From Candidatus Koribacter versatilis Ellin345 (GTDB taxonomy: Bacteria; Acidobacteriota; Terriglobia; Terriglobales; Acidobacteriaceae): DNA of 64,000 nucleotides. The position numbers were made by a program, and so were the translations under genes. Location of the stretch: NCBI RefSeq assembly GCF_000014005.1, contig NC_008009.1, forward strand, positions 4,898,001-4,962,000. The letters run 5' to 3'. Shown one piece after another: positions 61,572-64,000 of the stretch (its first letter is position 1; each line of letters starts with the position of its first letter). The notes under the pieces are model-generated. The model had not been told where the DNA came from and ran no database searches. It saw nothing but the letters and a program-made list of their open reading frames with translations.

Positions 61572-64000
61572 CTAGAACTGGTACTTGATCAACAGCTTGA
61601 TATTGCGCGCACCCTGGCGTGCCCAGTAGGTGTCGAACAGGTGGCTCGGGTTGTTGAGGTTCCCACTCGAGTCCTGTCCAACCAGGAACATGTCAGAGAC
61701 GTTCGTGCTCCACATGCCCTGGTTCGGAAGTGCCGACTGGTTCGGGTGATTGAACGGGTTATACATTTCCACGCGCAGCGTCACCACTTGCGATTCGTGA
61801 CGCGGAATCGGGATGTTGCGGTTGATTCCGAAGTTAAAGTTCACCTGGCCAGGCAGGATGTAGTTGTTGCGTCCCACCGTACCCGGCGCGCCAAACGGAA
61901 CCAGGAAATGATAGTTGCTCAGGTCGCTGGCAGAGAGCGAGTTCAGCGTCGCCAGGTCGCAGTAATCCGCGCCCGGTGCGCAAGCTCCCCACGCTGCCGG
62001 CAAAGCAATCGCATTCATGGGCGCCGAAGCGTTCAACAGGTCCGGACGTCCACTCGAACTGTGGCCGCGACCGCTGCTATCGAAGCTATCGTAGATCGTG
62101 TCAGGCAAGCCAGACTGCAGGGTCGTGGTCCCGGTCCATTCCCAATGACGGGAGAGGTACGCGAGGCCGTTCAGCACTTTGTTGTCCTGCGCCTTGAAGC
62201 CCGGTACGTCCCACACGTAGGTAAACGCCCAACGATGGAACGCGTTGAAGGCTGACAAACCACGATCCGCCTGGCGGTTGGTTGGGTCCTGCGCATACGA
62301 CGATCCGCCCGTGATGACGAAAATATTCGAGCTGTCATCAATGGACTTCGAGAACGTATATGCGCTGCGCAGCATCAAGCCATGAGAGAACCTGCGCTCG
62401 ACCGTAACTGCCAGGCCGTTGTAGTAGGAATCACCGCCATTGGTGCGAATTGCCATGGCACCGCGGTTCGAATTGAAGCGCGGAATATAGTTGCCGCTGG
62501 CATCGTAGCCGCCGAAGGGGTTGTAGTCGTCATTCACCAACAGTTTCTGTCCACGCGATCCCAGGTAGGCGACCGTCAGGAGCATGTCTGCCGGCAGTTC
62601 ACGCTCAATGTTGAAGTTCCACTGCGTGGTACGCGGATTGGTGAGGTCCTTCGCAATGCTTGTAACGGTATTGAACGGGCTCAAGGTACCTGAGAGTCCG
62701 CTGAACTGTCCGGTTGCGTTGGCGAAACCGCGCGCGTTCGAAGAGTCCGAGCCAAACAGCGGCTCGTCGATCGAGTTCGGTGCGGACGAGGCCGTATTAT
62801 CGAGAATGTTGGTGTAGATCGCATCATAGAAAATGCCGAAGCCGCCGCGGAGAACGGTCTTGCCGTTTCCGAAGATGCTTGGCAGGAAGTTTGGCGAGTA
62901 GGCAAACCCGATGCGAGGAGCGATGTGCGAGAACTGCTGGTCCGCCTTCACCACCGTCGGGAAATTGTTATCGCCGCCGTAGATGTTCGACACCGCCGGG
63001 TACGGGAGTGAGTTCTCGGGATTCGTTTGATACTCGTAACGGACGCCGAGGTTCAACGTCAGGTTCGGCCGCACCTTCCAGTTGTCCTGGAAGTAGTAGC
63101 CGCTCTGCAGCAACGTGGGCTTCACCGTAGGATTACCTGTCTGGAGATCCAACGCCTGGCCGCTGGTGCCGGTGAAATTATCGAGGAAGTTGCCGAGTGC
63201 GGTGTAGCCGCCACCATCGGTGAAGGTCAGAGTTCCGCGGGTGTTGATTGGAATCTGGTCCGTCACCCAGATGCGCGCGACGTCCGCGCCCATCTTGAAG
63301 GTGTGGCTGCCCTTCGTAATGGTGAAGCCATCCTGCAACTGCATGGTGCGGTGGCTACGACCCTGCGGGAAAGCTGAGTCAGTACCCAATAGCGGGAATG
63401 CATCCAATCCGGCGCTGCTCAGTGCCAGGCTCGGCATTAGATAAAGCGGATTCCCTGTAGTTGCGGCCGTAGGTCCGAACGTGAAGCCGAGGTGTCCGTA
63501 GGACGCGCGGAATTCGTTCACCTTGTTCGAGCTAAAGGTGTGCGTCCACGAAGCGCCCGCGATCCACGACGGTCCGCCCTGGAAGGTTTCGAAGCCTGGC
63601 AATACGGAACCCGGATTCGCGAACCAGTCAGGCGCGAAGTAGCCGCGGTCGTGGAGATAGTTGAAGGTAATGGTGTCGGTCTGCCGCGGCAGATAGTCCG
63701 CCTTGATGTTCCACTGCGTGTCAGTGTTTTGCTGCGGCGCGGTCGGCGTGTAATTGCCCATCTCTACGCAAGGCAACGACGAAATGCCAGTGTTGACGCA
63801 CGTCGCTCCAACCGTAGATCCGCGGAGAGATCCGAGGTATTGGGTCAGAAGAGTCGCGTTCGCCGATCCATACGCCTGCAACTGGCCGATGCCGGTTTCA
63901 GTGGGGATCAGAATGTTGCTGTTCTGCTCCTGACCGTAGGTGCGCTCCCAGTTTCCGCTGCCGAAGAAGAACAGCTTGTCCTTAATGAGCGGACCGCCGA
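61572..64000 (-). CDS. Oar-like TonB-dependent receptor (third, N-terminus outside window)
   Basis: Open from the right edge to the stop at 61572, so about 809 residues are visible. The edge part (FGGPLIKDKLFFFGSGNWERTYGQEQNSN) continues the plug/barrel junction, and the barrel repeats the features of the second receptor: SITFHYLHDRGYF versus TITFNYLHDRGYF, SRGQKLLVNDDYNPFGG, NGGDSYYNGLAVTVERRF, and the end NIKLLIKYQF. It is a clear paralogue of 57811-61128. The signal and regulatory domains lie outside the window. Confidence 0.93.
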   Translation of the reverse strand, partial: GGPLIKDKLFFFGSGNWERTYGQEQNSNILIPTETGIGQLQAYGSANATLLTQYLGSLRGSTVGATCVNTGISSLPCVEMGNYTPTAPQQNTDTQWNIKADYLPRQTDTITFNYLHDRGYFAPDWFANPGSVLPGFETFQGGPSWIAGASWTHTFSSNKVNEFRASYGHLGFTFGPTAATTGNPLYLMPSLALSSAGLDAFPLLGTDSAFPQGRSHRTMQLQDGFTITKGSHTFKMGADVARIWVTDQIPINTRGTLTFTDGGGYTALGNFLDNFTGTSGQALDLQTGNPTVKPTLLQSGYYFQDNWKVRPNLTLNLGVRYEYQTNPENSLPYPAVSNIYGGDNNFPTVVKADQQFSHIAPRIGFAYSPNFLPSIFGNGKTVLRGGFGIFYDAIYTNILDNTASSAPNSIDEPLFGSDSSNARGFANATGQFSGLSGTLSPFNTVTSIAKDLTNPRTTQWNFNIERELPADMLLTVAYLGSRGQKLLVNDDYNPFGGYDASGNYIPRFNSNRGAMAIRTNGGDSYYNGLAVTVERRFSHGLMLRSAYTFSKSIDDSSNIFVITGGSSYAQDPTNRQADRGLSAFNAFHRWAFTYVWDVPGFKAQDNKVLNGLAYLSRHWEWTGTTTLQSGLPDTIYDSFDSSGRGHSSSGRPDLLNASAPMNAIALPAAWGACAPGADYCDLATLNSLSASDLSNYHFLVPFGAPGTVGRNNYILPGQVNFNFGINRNIPIPRHESQVVTLRVEMYNPFNHPNQSALPNQGMWSTNVSDMFLVGQDSSGNLNNPSHLFDTYWARQGARNIKLLIKYQF

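Noticed and set aside
61335-62255. A 306-codon plus-strand frame opposite receptor 3
   Set aside because: Shadow of the receptor; only the small hydrolase-like part near 61430-61518 has real homology.

Overview
The window reads as chromosomal DNA of a GC-rich member of the Acidobacteriota, probably a Koribacter-like Terriglobia. This is inferred from gene content: three giant carboxypeptidase-regulatory/TonB-dependent (Oar-like) outer-membrane receptors, a CadC-like winged-helix regulator fused to a periplasmic beta-propeller, an acidobacterial-type prepilin, tandem DUF507 proteins and an argR-C-B-F-G-H cluster. No rRNA, tRNA, CRISPR array, prophage or complete IS element was seen. The DNA is mostly ordinary chromosome with many intergenic palindromic repeats.

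Layout. 1-5.2 kb: a DUF4397 lipoprotein cut by the left edge, a receiver-like protein, a TPR membrane protein, YtxH, a prepilin and a prolyl oligopeptidase. 5.27-5.71 kb: a small unit bounded by inverted repeats that carries a collagen-like gene. 5.8-7.9 kb: yceD-rpmF-plsX. 8.0-10.0 kb: a three-TM protein with an ExbD-like end, then an mqsRA toxin-antitoxin locus with a palindromic operator and an apparent frameshift in the toxin. 10.1-12.9 kb: pyrC and a zinc-ribbon membrane protein. 13.0-24.1 kb: a polysaccharide-use locus with a beta-lactamase-like hydrolase, a GH3 enzyme with PA14, GH30, an Oar-like receptor and, divergently, the wHTH/propeller regulator. 24.5-31.1 kb: the arginine operon argR-C-B-F-G-H plus a short GNAT-type argA, all on the minus strand, with palindromic ARG-box-like sites upstream of argR and one inside argC. 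31.4-38.5 kb: a receiver protein, cytochrome c, a homoserine dehydrogenase/cysteine-desulfurase-like pair, a PQQ-type propeller and an OmpR-type two-component system. 38.6-46.9 kb: a VOC protein, fatty-acid desaturase, recJ, DUF507 pair, PilZ protein, CDP-alcohol phosphatidyltransferase, GtrA-like protein and an M48 protease. 47.2-56.6 kb: a multicopper oxidase, phospholipase-C-like phosphoesterase, queG, a cold-shock protein, a YihY/BrkB protein and the split transhydrogenase pntAA-pntAB-pntB. 56.7-64 kb: an alpha/beta hydrolase, then two paralogous Oar-like receptors whose spacer holds a duplicated fragment of the hydrolase 3' end.

How the parts work together. The receptor, GH3 and GH30 of 13.9-21.6 kb could bind and cut a beta-glucan-like polymer, with the divergent membrane regulator sensing it. 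The arginine operon appears complete from N-acetylglutamate formation to argininosuccinate lyase except for argD and argJ/argE, and ArgR probably autoregulates it. The most unusual signals are the collagen-like cassette, the frameshifted mqsR with its operator, a sigma-54-like promoter before a structured intergenic RNA next to the cold-shock gene, the intragenic ARG-box-like palindrome, and the receptor duplication that dragged a gene fragment with it. All calls are by eye; no database search or computation was run.
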